Source: Sphaerosporella brunnea
Taxonomy: Eukaryota > Ascomycota > Pezizomycetes > Pezizales > Pyronemataceae
DNA length: 64,000 nucleotides
Reading direction: 5' to 3'
Assembly: GCA_008704415.1 (NCBI GenBank)
Contig: VXIS01000037.1
Coordinates: forward strand, 124,001 to 188,000
This document shows, piece after piece, positions 1 to 11,813 of the stretch. The notes beneath the pieces were generated by a model. The model was not told the DNA's origin, searched no databases, and was given only the letters and a program-made list of their open reading frames with translations. The position numbers were made by a program, and so were the translations under genes. The stretch's first letter is position 1; every line of letters starts with the position of its first letter.

Positions 1-1
1 C

Positions 2-1414
2 GGCAGTGCGGAGAAAGGCTCAAATACAGCCATAGAAATCACCTCCACAGCGCCCCAGGAGGCCAAGCCCGATTTCACGAACGCCGAGATCAACACTACC
101 GGTCCTCAGTGGATAGGCAGCTGTACTCAGCCGCCCGGAAACGGCAGTTCGGAGCACGGCTCGAATACAGCCATGGAAGCCACCTCTACGGCGCCCCAGG
201 AGGTCAAGCCCGATTTCACGAACGCCGCGATCAACTCTACCAGTCCTCAGTGGATAGGCAGCTGTACTCAGCCATCCGGAACCGGCAGTGCGCCCCAGGA
301 GGTCAAGCCCGATTTCACGAACGCCAAGATCAGCACTGTCGAAGGACCCGAACCTTACAACGCAGATTGGATAGGCGGCACACATCCACCCAGATACCGC
401 AATGCGAAGCCAGGCTCAAATACAGCCATAGAAACCACCTCCACGGCGCCCCAAGAGATCAAGCCCGATTTCACGAACGCCGCGATCAACTCTACCGGTC
501 CTCAGTGGATAGGCAGCTGTACTCAGCCACCCGGAAACGGCAGTGCGCCCCAGGGGGTCAAGCCCGATTTCACGAACGCCGAGATCAACACTACCGGTCC
601 TCAGTGGATAGGCAGCTGTACTCAGCCACCCGGAAACGGCAGTGCGCCCCAGGGGGTCAAGCCCGATTTCACGAACGCCGAGATCAACACTACCGGTCCT
701 CAGTGGATAGGCAGCTGTACTCAGCCACCCGGAAACGGCAGTGCGCCCCAGGAGGTCAAGCCCGACTTCACGAACGCCGCGATCAACTCTACCGGTCCTC
801 AGTGGATAGGCAGCTGTACTCAGCCACCCGGAAACGGCAGTGCGCCCCAGGAGGTCAAGCCCGACTTCACGAACGCCGCGATCAACTCTACCGGTCCTCA
901 GTGGATAGGCAGCTGTACTCAGCCACCCGGAAATCTCAGTGAGGGGCCAGACTCGAAAACAGCCTTGGCAATCATCCCCAAAGCGTTCCCCCGGGTCAAC
1001 CCCGATCCCAGGAACGGCAGTATCACCGTTTCCAAAGGACCCGGTCCTGACCACATTACACATGTCGAGTGGATATGCGGGATTTCCGGCTGTAACCTTC
1101 CCCAATCCCCTTGCGCACTCAATCATCCCTTTCGCTAACCGATGGTTCAAGGCGGCGCGCGGATCCTCATAAGCGTCGGCGGACCCGTTCTCGTCGACGT
1201 GCACGTGGAAAAGCGCCATCCCTCCGCCATATCTCAAGCTCTCGCCCGGGTGGTGGTGCCCCAAAAGCCGGCGCCGCCCAAGCACTCTCCATTCGGCTTT
1301 GTTGTAGTTAATGATACCGAAGAGGATAATCCCCTGCCTCGCTTTGGAACCATTACTGTGGAGGAAGGTATGACCACGTGGGTCTGCGCCACTTGTAAGA
1401 GTTTTATCCCCTGA
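2..1414 (+). CDS. Tandem-repeat protein with Trp/Cys motif, 3' part of gene
   Basis: Family not recognised. The frame is open from base 2, so the start lies outside the window. It encodes about eight repeats in two sizes. A 33-residue unit (99 bp) has the core KPDFTNAEINTTGPQWIGSC followed by TQPPGNG. A 47-residue unit carries 14 extra residues containing GSNTA-E-TST. The last 99-bp units start at about 541, 640, 739 and 838 and are almost identical in DNA. Each unit has one Trp and one Cys spaced as WIGSC, and two diverged units follow (WICGISGC and WVCATC). The frame meets TAA at 1136. However, a 60-bp intron at 1092-1151 (GTAACC donor, CGCTAACC branch motif, CAAG acceptor) keeps the frame and removes that stop, joining to a last exon that ends at 1414. 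The intron is inferred. A secreted or cell-wall role is possible but untestable without the N-terminus. Confidence 0.6.
541..936 (+). repeat. 99-bp tandem repeat array
   Basis: Four near-identical 99-bp units start at about 541, 640, 739 and 838, each beginning CAGTGCGCCCCAGG. Older and longer units lie upstream between bases 1 and 540. The length is a multiple of three, so copy-number change would not shift the reading frame. The similarity of the last four copies points to recent homogenisation by unequal exchange or slippage. Confidence 0.9.
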
Positions 1415-3674
1415 GTTTTTTCAAGATGAGTTGGAATATGCTGATGGGTGCTAGGCCGCGAGGACTTCTTTTGGGATGCCGATGATCTTATAGAGCAACA
1501 TATGGTGGCTAGGCATGGATGCGTCCCATATCAAATTAGGTGGGGAAGGGTGGCGGTTTGAGTTGAGACTTTCCTGGCTCACGAAGCCGTGGGTGATGTC
1601 GCTAGCAAAGAGGAATTGAAGGAGTTAGAAACGCCGGTGTTGTCACATACTACCGACGGGTTTAATAAACCAAATTTCGAATTCCATTCTTTCATACCGA
1701 CCGACCATATCCGCCGCCCAAAAGTGCTTTCCCTACGGGCTTGAGACTCGGAAATTAGCTGCAGCTACACTTGCAAAGCGGGGGCAACATGAATATCAAT
1801 TGCGGGTCCAGACAGGTGTGAGTGATGGACTGTATATCCATGTAACTGTAGACTTCAAAGCTTGACACAGCTCTTAGAAGCCGGAGTACTACGGACACTG
1901 CCAGAGCATGCTTTTGATACCGTACGTAAGCAATTATCGGTGATTTGCTTCGAATTCTCTCTGGGGCAGCTCAAAGGGCGGTGAATTTCGGTATACATGT
2001 AGTTGTATTCAAACTGCAAACATTGAGATCCTCCTCGCCTAGCCTGAAGTTCCCTGGTCCTCCAGTTCTCGCACTTTTTGATTTTTTCACCCACGTCACA
2101 GTGCGAACTAAAAGAGACCCCAGACTTGCCGCCGAGCTTCTCTTTAGATCTACACTATGCTATGCTGTGTGCGTTCCTAAAGCCTCCTATTGCCGTCTTA
2201 TTCTCATCCTTACTAACTGGTGTAGCCAAACCGAGTGCTGGACAGTGAATTACACTGAGTTCATCTCCCTGGGTGCCGTTCCCAAACCACACCCTTACAT
2301 GGACTTGGAGATGTCGGCGATCAAAGACCTCCTTCGCGCCCACCTACCAGAATCTCCCTCCCCTTCCCCCGAGCATCCACCGGCTGAAGAAAGCCGAAGC
2401 CGAAGCCATCGGAACCACCAATGGCGCTGAAACTTGGACCGCTTACAACAATTGCAAAACTGCAAAGCATGCTGCACTAGCGTATGTGGCCGGCGTCGGA
2501 ACACTATACCTATGTGACACCAGCGGTTCCCCCGCCACGCCCAGAAGGATGACCAAGGAGACAAAGATGGCATAGCCAAGAAGAAAATGTGTCGCTAGCA
2601 TGCGTTTTTTTTTTTAAATTCACATCCAAAACGGCGTTATTGGTACCTCGATCCCTGGGCCACACGGCTGGCGGCGGTGACCACAGCACTGGAATTTATC
2701 AAAGCCATCCGAACTTGAAGCGGGTCGAAGAGATCCTGTGTGAAGGGCGTAATTAGGTTTTTTGTGGGACAATTCCGGAGGGTAACCTGTATATAGACCT
2801 TCTCTTCTTCTCAATTAGACATCACGTTCGACACACATCACTGTATGTTGGAGGCGGAGGAAACCCTGGAACACAACGCAATGAGATGAGCCACACGTGG
2901 CTCCTGAACGAGTTTGTGCGAGGGAACGAGCGTGGAAAAGCGCGTGCACACGGCTGGCAGAGCTACCGAGCCAATTAAGGTGTTCAGGGGTTTTGGGTTT
3001 GAGTTTCAGCCAGTAATAAACATTTCTTGCGTATTTTCTGCACTCTAGAAACCACACTAGGAGCCTGAAAACCAGCAGCCGTCATCTGAGCAAAGAGACT
3101 TCATGGGCATGCTCAATAGGTCCACGTCTGTGAGTTCCAGTCATCAATAAGGGTTCCTTAGGTATTTTATGGCCACCAATTGCAGCTGCTAGCAGTCTGT
3201 CATGATGGTTATAGGATCAAACTGTACATTCTACATTCATCCCCTGATATGATGTTCAAAACCGCCTGCCAGATGATCATGACCGAATCCACCCCACAAC
3301 CCACTTCCCACAAAATATGTATACCGCAACCCCGACAGAAGATGCATTCTTTTCAAAGAAAAAGAAAGAATTTTTTTTTTCTCGAGTAGTGGTCTCGTTA
3401 AGCTGCCAGTACAACTACTGAGTGGTCTCCCACACCAATACCCAAACGTATGTGTGGACAGTCCATACAATATGGACTGGTATAAAACCCATGCGGGATA
3501 CTCACATTCAAGTATAGTTATAGCTCTGGGTAAAGCAGGTACAGCAGCTCATCAGTGGTGGTCGGAACATCGCACACTATGCACCGAGAGCTGGAACAGA
3601 TGCTCTAGACAGCCCAGCCAATACGGGCTAGCATAGCATTATGCCCGATGTCGAGGTTCAAGGTATAAGTGAGC
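1415..3674. other. Intergenic, no supported gene
   Basis: Only short, unrelated open frames occur on both strands, with no recognisable domain and no splice pattern joining them. A 161-residue frame at 1945-2430 and a 100-residue frame at 2273-2575 overlap in different frames and match nothing I know. T and A homopolymer runs lie near 2606 and 3365. It probably holds old transposon debris too degraded to classify. Confidence 0.5.
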
Positions 3675-3926
3675 TATCCCCTAGAGTGAGCTGGCGCTTT
3701 GGCCCGCGGTGGCTGGAGGCTATCAAATCGTGGAAACAAAGGTCAAAAACACTGCAATTCGGCCGCCATTCCTCTCTCAAAAGATCCAAAATATTGGTAG
3801 AAACTTAACGGGCTCGCTGTTTGTATGTACAATAAGGTTGTCCGCCGCCATGAGGTGTGAGATGGTGCCATCGCCGTTGCCGAGTCGATAAATCGGCTTC
3901 CCGGGCCCAGCTACACTCTAGGGGAT
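3675..3926. mobile_element. MITE-like element, about 250 bp, TA-flanked
   Basis: The left end reads TATCCCCTAGAGTGAGCTGG. The right end, reverse complemented, reads TATCCCCTAGAGTGTAGCTG, so the arms differ by one inserted base. Each end abuts a TA dinucleotide, as expected for a Tc1/mariner-type target duplication. The interior has no coding capacity. This is inferred to be a non-autonomous DNA transposon. Confidence 0.55.
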
Positions 3927-5656
3927 ACAGGCTCCGGGATTAAGCACCGTCTGCACCAAACAGTATACACCCCATGTACACTACTTGGAACGTTTTCATG
4001 AGAACCAGGCGAAAGTATAGCGTCATTTATGTGACTTCCAGAGAAAACGACTGGAACCCAGGTTACGGCTCTATAACTGATACGGTGATACCCAATCCCA
4101 GAGATGTAAGCCCACTTCCCCAGAAACGTCCTCAGTGCAATCACGACAGCCCCCGAACCACCTCATCAGCTGTTCCTCAACTCTTTATGTCTATATCAAA
4201 CAGTCATTACGAAGGAACTCGCAGGTAAGTTTCCAGTGCGATGGCATCCTAGTTTCTATAGCACATCAGCAAAGACACTTTTTTGAACAGTACAACTGGC
4301 AAGTCAAACCGACTTCAAGCACATTCTGAGTCCGAGTCTCCAGTCCATAACTAAACCCGTAGAAGCCTTATCGCACCTGTGTTTTTCGGCTGCAGCTTAA
4401 TATTAGCAACATATATCTGCTTTAAAGCTAGCTGTCCAGAGGACCACCTCAATTCACCCAGTATCACTCGGTACCAAGTTTGCCCACCAATATTGCAGAT
4501 TTCCAGCACACTCCACCATTTCCGCAAACCAGAGCTGACAAAGCCGATCTGGCTGTAAGGCTGCCCACTGAGGTAATAAGGAAGCCGTATGACGGTCTGT
4601 GATTGCGGTCTGCCAGAGGCAGGGTTCACAGCACGGCGCTGGCGATTGGTCCTTTTGCTTGGATCCAGGCTCTCTCTCGCAGGGATATGGACCCAAGGAA
4701 TACGGGTGTTGGCTAGGTTGTGGTCGAGGAAGATGTGGTCTCCATCGTCTCTGCACACACACACACACCTGCTCGATCTTTTGCTGGCACGCACCATTTT
4801 CGGGGACTGGGTTTCATTGCAAGCAAAGGGGTAGATAGGTGTCGATATATACCTAGCCTCGGTTTAAACTTGAAGAACGTCACGGTCAGAATACTGTGGT
4901 CCTTTGACTACCTACCGGCCCTCGGTGGGATAAAAATAGGTGACGTCCACCACTGAACCAATTTCACGGTACCTACCCCCCACATAGAAATAATCGAAGC
5001 GCGAAATATACCGCGACCATTTTCCTGGCCGGCAGCCAAACGGGACCTAAACAAGACTTATACAAATACCGACAGAAAACCAGCCCAGGATCGCCGAACA
5101 GAAGCAAACGTGAACAGTCAAAAGGAGAACCACTCATTTATCTTCCAACTAGACCTAGAATTCTCACGGCAGGAGAGTGGCGCCAGGCTTCTGCTCTGTC
5201 ATCGGGAACAACAGAAGGGCTTCACTCCGGGCCAGCGGAGGTGACATTGCTAGTGGCAGATCCGGCTCTGCCTCATAGGCGTAGCTTGTGATGTAGTTAC
5301 ATTACCTACCATAGATCTAGAGTACACGCCAAGTATGTGGGAAAGCCGTGAGATGGTCTGTGCTTCTGTCATTGGAGTGTCATGACCACCTGAAACCTCC
5401 GACATAACCACATCGTGGCCCTGTCTAGATCTGTCGTGGCCGTCACGGATATTATGAGGTAATGGGTGACACTCCATGATTCGCTCCATGTGCAGATCTA
5501 GGGCAGCCTTCGCACTGACAAATCTTCAAAAAAAAATCCCACACATAAATTCGCTACCTAAATAGGGTGTACAAGTTGATCATGGCGAAAACAAAAATCC
5601 GTAACCAAAAAAAAGAAAGAAAAAAAAAACCCCCACTTCCTGGCGTACGTGCTTCT
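3927..5656. other. Intergenic, no supported gene
   Basis: No credible gene is seen. Frames of 60-148 residues on both strands around 4351-4956 overlap each other, and several start from TTG/GTG or lack a domain. A short CA microsatellite lies near 4752-4767. A-rich runs at 5527 and 5608-5630 lie just beyond the stop codon of the ULD gene and are probably in its 3' flank. Confidence 0.5.
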
Positions 5657-7345
5657 CTACCTATAATAAGCCTTACGACCGACGAGGTACTCCGGCGGCG
5701 ACGCAGCAGAAGTAGGAGGCGGGGCAGCAGTTCTCGGCGCGAGCAAAGTGAGTTCCCAGCCGGGCTTGACAAGATACTCCCAATCGTCCATCGAAACCTT
5801 AGCGTTTGTTTTTTCGTCCAATAGCTCATAGGCACCCGCCATGACCGCGGGGCCGATATGTTCCTGGTAACCGCAAGCGCCCTTGATGAGGTCGTGGACA
5901 TCCTGTTTTGTGGGTTATTTGATGTTTTTGGGGGAAGAGGGGAGGTAACTTACATTCCACTTCTTGCACTGCGTATATGGGAATGAAAATACATGGCCCG
6001 TTGGATCGCGAAGTTTCAGCGGAGTCGGCAACGGCGCCGGAGCGCGATAGACCGGAACCTCGCCGCTAGAGCCGCCGGAAACTCTTCCGGGCGGAGGGGG
6101 GGGACGCGAACGTAACGGGTCTGGATGGCCGTACACAGACGGCGAGACACGGTAGAGCCCGTCGCTGCTGGCATCGTAAGGACGCGGCTGCGGTGGTGCG
6201 TGCACATAACGGTAACCACCGCCGGGTGCTTCATCTGAAGGGGGCACACGCGGTCGAGATCCCGTGGCCCGGTATTCTCTGTCTTCACGAGGGCTATAGG
6301 CGGGTACTCCTTCACCGTCGGCTTCGCGGTAGTAGCTGCCACTGCGGGTGGGAGGTGCACTGTGATCGGGTGATGGGCGCGGAGGCCCGCTCATCCGTGC
6401 TCGCGGGGCGCCCGGGGCGGGGCCTTGGGATGGCGGCGGTCGGTGGGCATAGGGGTCTACCGGTGCCGCTGGGGGAGCGGGAGGACGCCCTTCGTGGGGG
6501 TTGATATATTGCTGGGGGTTGTTAGGTGAAGTCTCAAGATCGTGGGGTGGGGCTCACCGTGTGACGACTCGGTTGTGCTGCGTCTGGTGGTCTCGAGTAA
6601 GCGACGCGAGCCGTGGGTGGGCTGGTGGAGTTGCGGCGGCGCGCTGGCGGGCTGATGGAGCTGTGGCGGCCACTTCGGCGCGCAGGGCCATCGGAATCCA
6701 GTTCGTACACCGGCCCGGGGGCCTAGAAGCCCGTTAGAGCGAGGAGAGAGTCTCGAATCAGAAAAACTAACCGCAGCATAGACGGGGACATGCGGGCTAC
6801 GGCGACCAGCAGCCGAGTGGTGGACGGAGCGGCTCTCGGGAACCCCACCCGATGAATGATGGCCGCCATGGTAGCCGAGAGGGGGCGGGGGCGGCCCGGA
6901 AGGAGGGGGTGCATGGGCGGGGACCTCTTCGAAACCACCTCGCGGATTTTGATATGGAACACGAGACGGTGCTGCGGCCGGCTGCGCATTGCATTGTCAG
7001 ATTCGACAAAGCGGGGGTTGCGGGGTTGCGTGGTTGCGCAAGCTGGCTTACCCCGCCTCTGAAGACAGCTTCCTTCTCGTCTGCTTGTCTGACCAGCCTC
7101 AACTGTTCCTTGAGCTCCTGCTCCTCGCGCTTGAGCTTGCGCAGCTTTCTCTCCTCCGAAGAGACACTGGAACGACGTCGCTGCGATCGAGCTCGTGGTG
7201 GGGCTACATACTCGCCTTCCGAGTCGTATGGATCGTGGTACGTTTCCCAAGACGCTGGTCTGGACGGCGGATGGACGATCTCATAGTCCGAAGCGCTGGC
7301 GATGTCGCTCTCTTCGTCGCTGGTCTGGATGATGTTCAGCGGCAT
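5657..7345 (-). CDS. ULD-type ubiquitin-like domain protein, 490 aa
   Basis: Five exons on the minus strand: 7345-7052, 6981-6772, 6722-6558, 6511-5954 and 5902-5657. The introns are 70, 49, 46 and 51 bp, all GT..AG, and every exon ends on a codon boundary. The N-terminus is acidic and Ser-rich. Residues of about 63-92 are a charged Lys/Glu/Leu stretch likely to be a coiled coil, and about 99-385 is Pro/Arg/Ser-rich and disordered. The C-terminus (about 388-453) contains DPTGHVFSFPYTQCKKWN and later DDWEYLVKPGWELTL. This is the pattern of the fungal ubiquitin-like ULD domain, often found beside STAND or ankyrin modules but here on a simple disordered protein. Its role is unknown, and a scaffold or adaptor function is a guess. 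The ATG at 7345 begins the acidic segment and no in-frame start is needed upstream. Confidence 0.82.
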
Positions 7346-9197
7346 GGCAGATGCGTATCGATGTGCCGAGGCGATGGAGTTGATGGAATGGTATGTAATT
7401 TGGGAAGTGCTTCAAGCGGGGCGCAGCTGGATTATATATCTATGCGCAGCTTGTTTGCGATGGGGCTGTGACCACCACCACGTCGCGATTTGCATGTTAC
7501 ACCGCGGACTGCAGTGTCGCATGCATCAGGAGGAGGAGACATGGCAAGGGGAAGGCGAGATCATCATGTCGATCCTTGCTCGCACTTGACGGCTGATATC
7601 GCCTTGCACAAGCCGTCGGAGGCGGAGGCGGAAGTAAGGCGGGACAGTTGATTGGATCGGCCCTGCTGAGACTCTGGGTTTTTGATGCATCGATACGGGT
7701 GTCAACCTCAAAAGCCGGATGCATATAAAAACGACGGCGGCACGACATTACGGTTCCACTGCGGGATGTGGGTCGTTTAGTTATGATCATTTGCTCGTGC
7801 ACCATCCCACCGTAAGACAGCTGCCTAGAACTTCGGCGGTTAGAAACAGTTGCACTCGAACTCGCGAGGTCTTTATCCATTATGCTCACCCGTTCGTCGG
7901 AACCACTCTGCAGCTGCGCTGCCAGCCGTGTCAGCTGCTGCCTTTTCTGGGAAACGATATGTAGCGGCAGTAGAGTATACATAGTAACACTGACATGCAG
8001 GATTCTAGGGCGGACGATCCATTCCTGGGACAAGAATGTTGTGTTATCCGAATCAACGAGTGACCAATTGTGAGCTTGTGGCAAGAGTTGATTATGGGAA
8101 AAAACGGTGACAACTGGGACAACACCAGCCTGAGGGCGAGGCAGGGGTGTGAAACAAAAACTACAGTACTCTCCTGGTGGGAATTTGACCTTTTTTGACC
8201 TTCGGTGCCGCAAGACCTATCGGGCACTGCTGCTTGAACAACCGTTCGGTAGCATTTGATACATTTTGATGTGGTGACTGGCGCCCAGGTGGCTGCGCTC
8301 TACTCTAGGCTTTTCCAGGTTTCCCTCAAAGCCGTAATTGCCGCAGATTACAGTTAGATAGTGACACAAGTAGTGATGCAAACCAGAGTCTCGAGACGAA
8401 ACCGGGCTGACGTCCCGTCCCGAAAGCTTCTATGGTGTCTTAGACCCGTCCCCCGCCCTGCCACTAAAACAGCCTTAGACTGTCGAATTCGAAACATCCG
8501 CTCACTGGCTATTTCCCAACCATCGTGCTGACTGTTTTCAGGATTCGAGAGCTCAGTTGTACCGTGCTATGGTCCGGTTTTGAACAGCATGGTTCCATGT
8601 CGATTAGTTTGAATGCTTCCGACCTTTGTGTTTTAAAAATGACAACGACGTTGCGTTCTTGTCTTCTCCCCCCACCTATCTTCTGTCAGACCTCGCGAGC
8701 AACAAACTTCTTTTCTTCGATACACTGCTCTGCCACGGTAGCCTTCTCTCTGATTTAGTGTTGGGCACGAACGACAGTCGTTAAAAATTTCGTTCAACAA
8801 CCCGTGAACGGAAAACACGGAGCCCATAGGTCTTGGATTCTACAGGTTTCTGGATGGCAATTGTTAAACCTTGTTGGTGCTGTGATCTTTCAGTGAATGC
8901 CTTGCGAATTGAATTGGGCTGTGCCCAGCACCACTCTGACCAGCGATTCTCCTTCGACTTGAGTACTTCACTGAAAGATGAAAGATGAAGCTGCCTGTGG
9001 TGGAAAAGTCTCACTGAAACGGAAAACTGAAGGCTAGGTGGCAGCTTGGAAGGAATGACAATGATGAAGGAGAAGGAACTTCAAAGTATCTACATTACGG
9101 AGAGACCACTAGCACTGCTCATTGCAAACCCTTCCGGGCGGAAATACTAGACAATTGGAGAAAGTCAATAACCCGAGGGTTTGGGTCAGACTCGGGA
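7346..9197. other. Intergenic, no supported gene
   Basis: This is the upstream flank of the ULD gene. The longest frame (7497-8213, minus) begins at TTG and lacks an ATG for its first 75 codons, and it shows no domain. I see no repeat boundaries or splice-consistent exons in the rest. Confidence 0.5.
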
Positions 9198-9843
9198 TAT
9201 ATGTTCTATCCTGCCGAGCAAATTGTACTGGCGACCAACTGGCCAGTTTCCTTGGCTGGCCAGCCAGCCCGGCAGACAAAAATTTAGTCCATACCACCGA
9301 GTAAAGAAAAAAAAAAGACGGACACTGTCTACAACTTGAAATTACCTAAGTCTATTTGTTCCTCTCTTTCTACTCCCGAGTTCGCATTGTGCTATCTCAC
9401 GATCCGAATCAACTTCACAGTATAACCACCTGGCCCAGAAGCGATCTTTGTCGACTCCATCTGGGGCAATTTTGGGGACTTGCAGTCGAACAGAATCGTC
9501 AGTAACTTCTGGAGTCGTCGTATTGAGACATGGTATATGGCCGCAACTCCGGGGTGGGTTGGTGAATGGCGACGGGTGGTGCCAGTGATCATGAACGCGG
9601 GTGTATTGGATGGTGGGTGAGATGGAGGATGGCATCAGCATCATGATGAGACGCCGGGATGTTGAAAAAGAATCCAGAGCCGAGCGACTGCCGGCTCGGC
9701 CAGCCTGTCCACCAAATACCTAGTCTATTTCCTCGGCCGGCCAGCCTGCCCGGCAAATAGTTTGCTGGGTAGTAGGCACTAAAATCCAGTCTGCCGAGTT
9801 GGCTGCAAAACCGGCCAGTTTGCTCGGCAGGATAGAACAAATA
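9198..9843. repeat. Foldback repeat with inverted termini, about 645 bp
   Basis: The left arm at 9202-9222 and the right arm at 9819-9839 are perfect reverse complements over 21 bases (core TTCTATCCTGCCGAGCAAA). Patchy similarity continues inward, with CGGCAGAC followed by an A/T-rich stretch and then CCATACCACC or CCTACTACC. The interior carries several GGCTGGCC-like blocks and no coding capacity. It may be a foldback transposon or two diverged copies of one repeat in opposite orientation. Confidence 0.6.
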
Positions 9844-11800
9844 TGTACAGGCCTTGCAAAGAGAAAACTGCCAACTGCTTTCAACACCCTCAATTTCAAC
9901 ACTTTGACCATTGCCTCGGGGTATCTACACCGAGTCCAATATAGCGCGACTCGGTAAACGCCCGCACAAACCCCGGAATCTGCGCTGCACCCCGCGGCGG
10001 GCCCTGCCGAGATTTAGCCAAAAGGCGCAGCTATGATTGGGGTCCCCTCGTACTGTGTAAACTGCGACACTCATTCTGGTTACTAAGCGCATGAATACGT
10101 GCCCAGAACCGCCCCCCGGAGCCGACAAAACACGCCCAGATCGCGACCTTTTTTTGTGGTAATGTTGGTGTCAGCTTTTGAGGAGCTAAATAGATGCTAA
10201 CACAACGCGTGCAGTGAAGCCCAATCGTCCCTGCGCCGCACCCAATCGTGCTACTGTTACGCCGCATCCTCCGCTACAATGGTTCAAGGCAGGCCCTGCA
10301 GTGGAAACAAGAGGCAGCAGATGTTGCAAACTGCAAGGGAAATAAATTGGCAGAAGAGAGAGAAGTGACTGAATAGAGAGGAGGAGGATGTGGTGGTGGT
10401 GGTGGATCTACCTGAGGAACTGCTTGCACGCCTTAGTGTTGAGGAGGATTCAGAGCTGGAGGAATCGGAACCTGAAGACTCCGAAGACGAGGACTTTGAA
10501 GAAAAGGAAAACTGTGAGGTCACGGATTCTGAAGAGGATCCTGTTGAGGTCGATAATTCCGCTTTGCAGACCTTAATTGCAAGCAGTCAACAGCTTGGAT
10601 TCAATGCGTTTGAGGACAACACCATGGTCTTCAACTACCAGCGGCCAAAGCGTGAGCAAAGCATAGCTAATTGTTTACCTAGAAATTACCGCCTACTTTC
10701 TAACAAAAGTGATAGGAGAATACCTTGATTCCAAGCCCGCGGCTGCAGCGGTGGAGGAAATTCTAAAGTTTGGCACGGGGGGAAACAGGATAAGAGTGCA
10801 AACCGCCCAGCGCCGGTTGAAAAAAAATTGGAGCTGGTAGTTGGCCGTTACATCAAAAGAGTGTATATTGATGGACATGAGCGGGAAGATGTAGTGTTTT
10901 ATCGCCAAAATGTTTTCCTTCCCCGGTAGAACCATCTACAGCCATGCCTTGTGACTTTTGACGAGGACGAAAATTGGAAGCTACCACCGGGGCTTGTGGA
11001 AGGCGAAAGACCGTTGGTTCTTGTCACCCATGATAAGCCCACATTCAACGCAACCAATGGGAAGAGGCAAGGGTGGATGAGGAAAGGCTATCAGCCGCTG
11101 CAGCCAAAAGATAAAGAAGAAGACATCATGGTATCTGTATCCCTTTCCTCCAGTGGTACCTGACAAAATTTCAAACAGCAAACTGTTAAAGAATCCAATA
11201 TGGGTTCAAGTAGATGGGAAGCCCGTCAGAGATGCTATGTGGCTTCATGAGTATGGAAAAAAGAAAGGTTACTGGACCGGAAAAAGGGAAAAAAAACATG
11301 GTCTAGCCCACCGTTCATATTACCATACCTATTTTTTGCTACCCCTTCTCCAATTGTCAAGCATTCTTTGCCTTTGGCAACGTCTCCAACTATAAAGCTT
11401 TCTCGGACACCGCTCTTGTTGCTGTGAAGATGGGTCTGCACCTCTGTGGAAAACAACTAAAAATGCGGGAGGGTTTTGACCACAACCATGGTATGCTGCA
11501 TGCTATAGTTTTTGCCGACAACTACAGGAAATGAGAACTGCTTGGTAAAGCCCAAGGACGCGAAGCTGTTTTAGAAGAACGAAAGCTATGAACACAATCC
11601 GGCCGGTACACGGACGGACGGAAGATAATCAAGATGTGCCTCACAACGAAGGGATGGCCTAGATGCAATCCTTCTATACAAGGTAGCTCTTGCACGAAAG
11701 CTCTTATGGCTACCCAACGGACTTCCAAGAGCAAAAAGGCTTGCTTGAGGAAGAAATTTTGGCACAAAGTGATGTTCTACCCGAAGTTTTACTGCGAGCT

Positions 11801-11813
11801 TAACTTTATTGAG
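11801..11813 (+). repeat. Target-site duplication, left copy
   Basis: TAACTTTATTGAG lies immediately 5' of the LINE fragment and is repeated exactly at 12643-12655. It encodes part of the NFIE motif of the host transposase. Confidence 0.92.

Noticed and set aside
541..936. Regular repeats that might suggest a CRISPR array
   Set aside because: The 99-bp units are contiguous, have no unique spacers, and encode a continuous protein repeat in a eukaryotic genome.
416..1285. 289-residue minus-strand frame
   Set aside because: It is the antisense shadow of the tandem repeats. The sense strand has the repeat with Trp/Cys periodicity and a plausible intron.
7497..8213. 238-residue minus-strand frame as a gene
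   Set aside because: Starts at TTG, has no ATG for 75 codons, shows no domain, and its composition is unlike the neighbouring genes.
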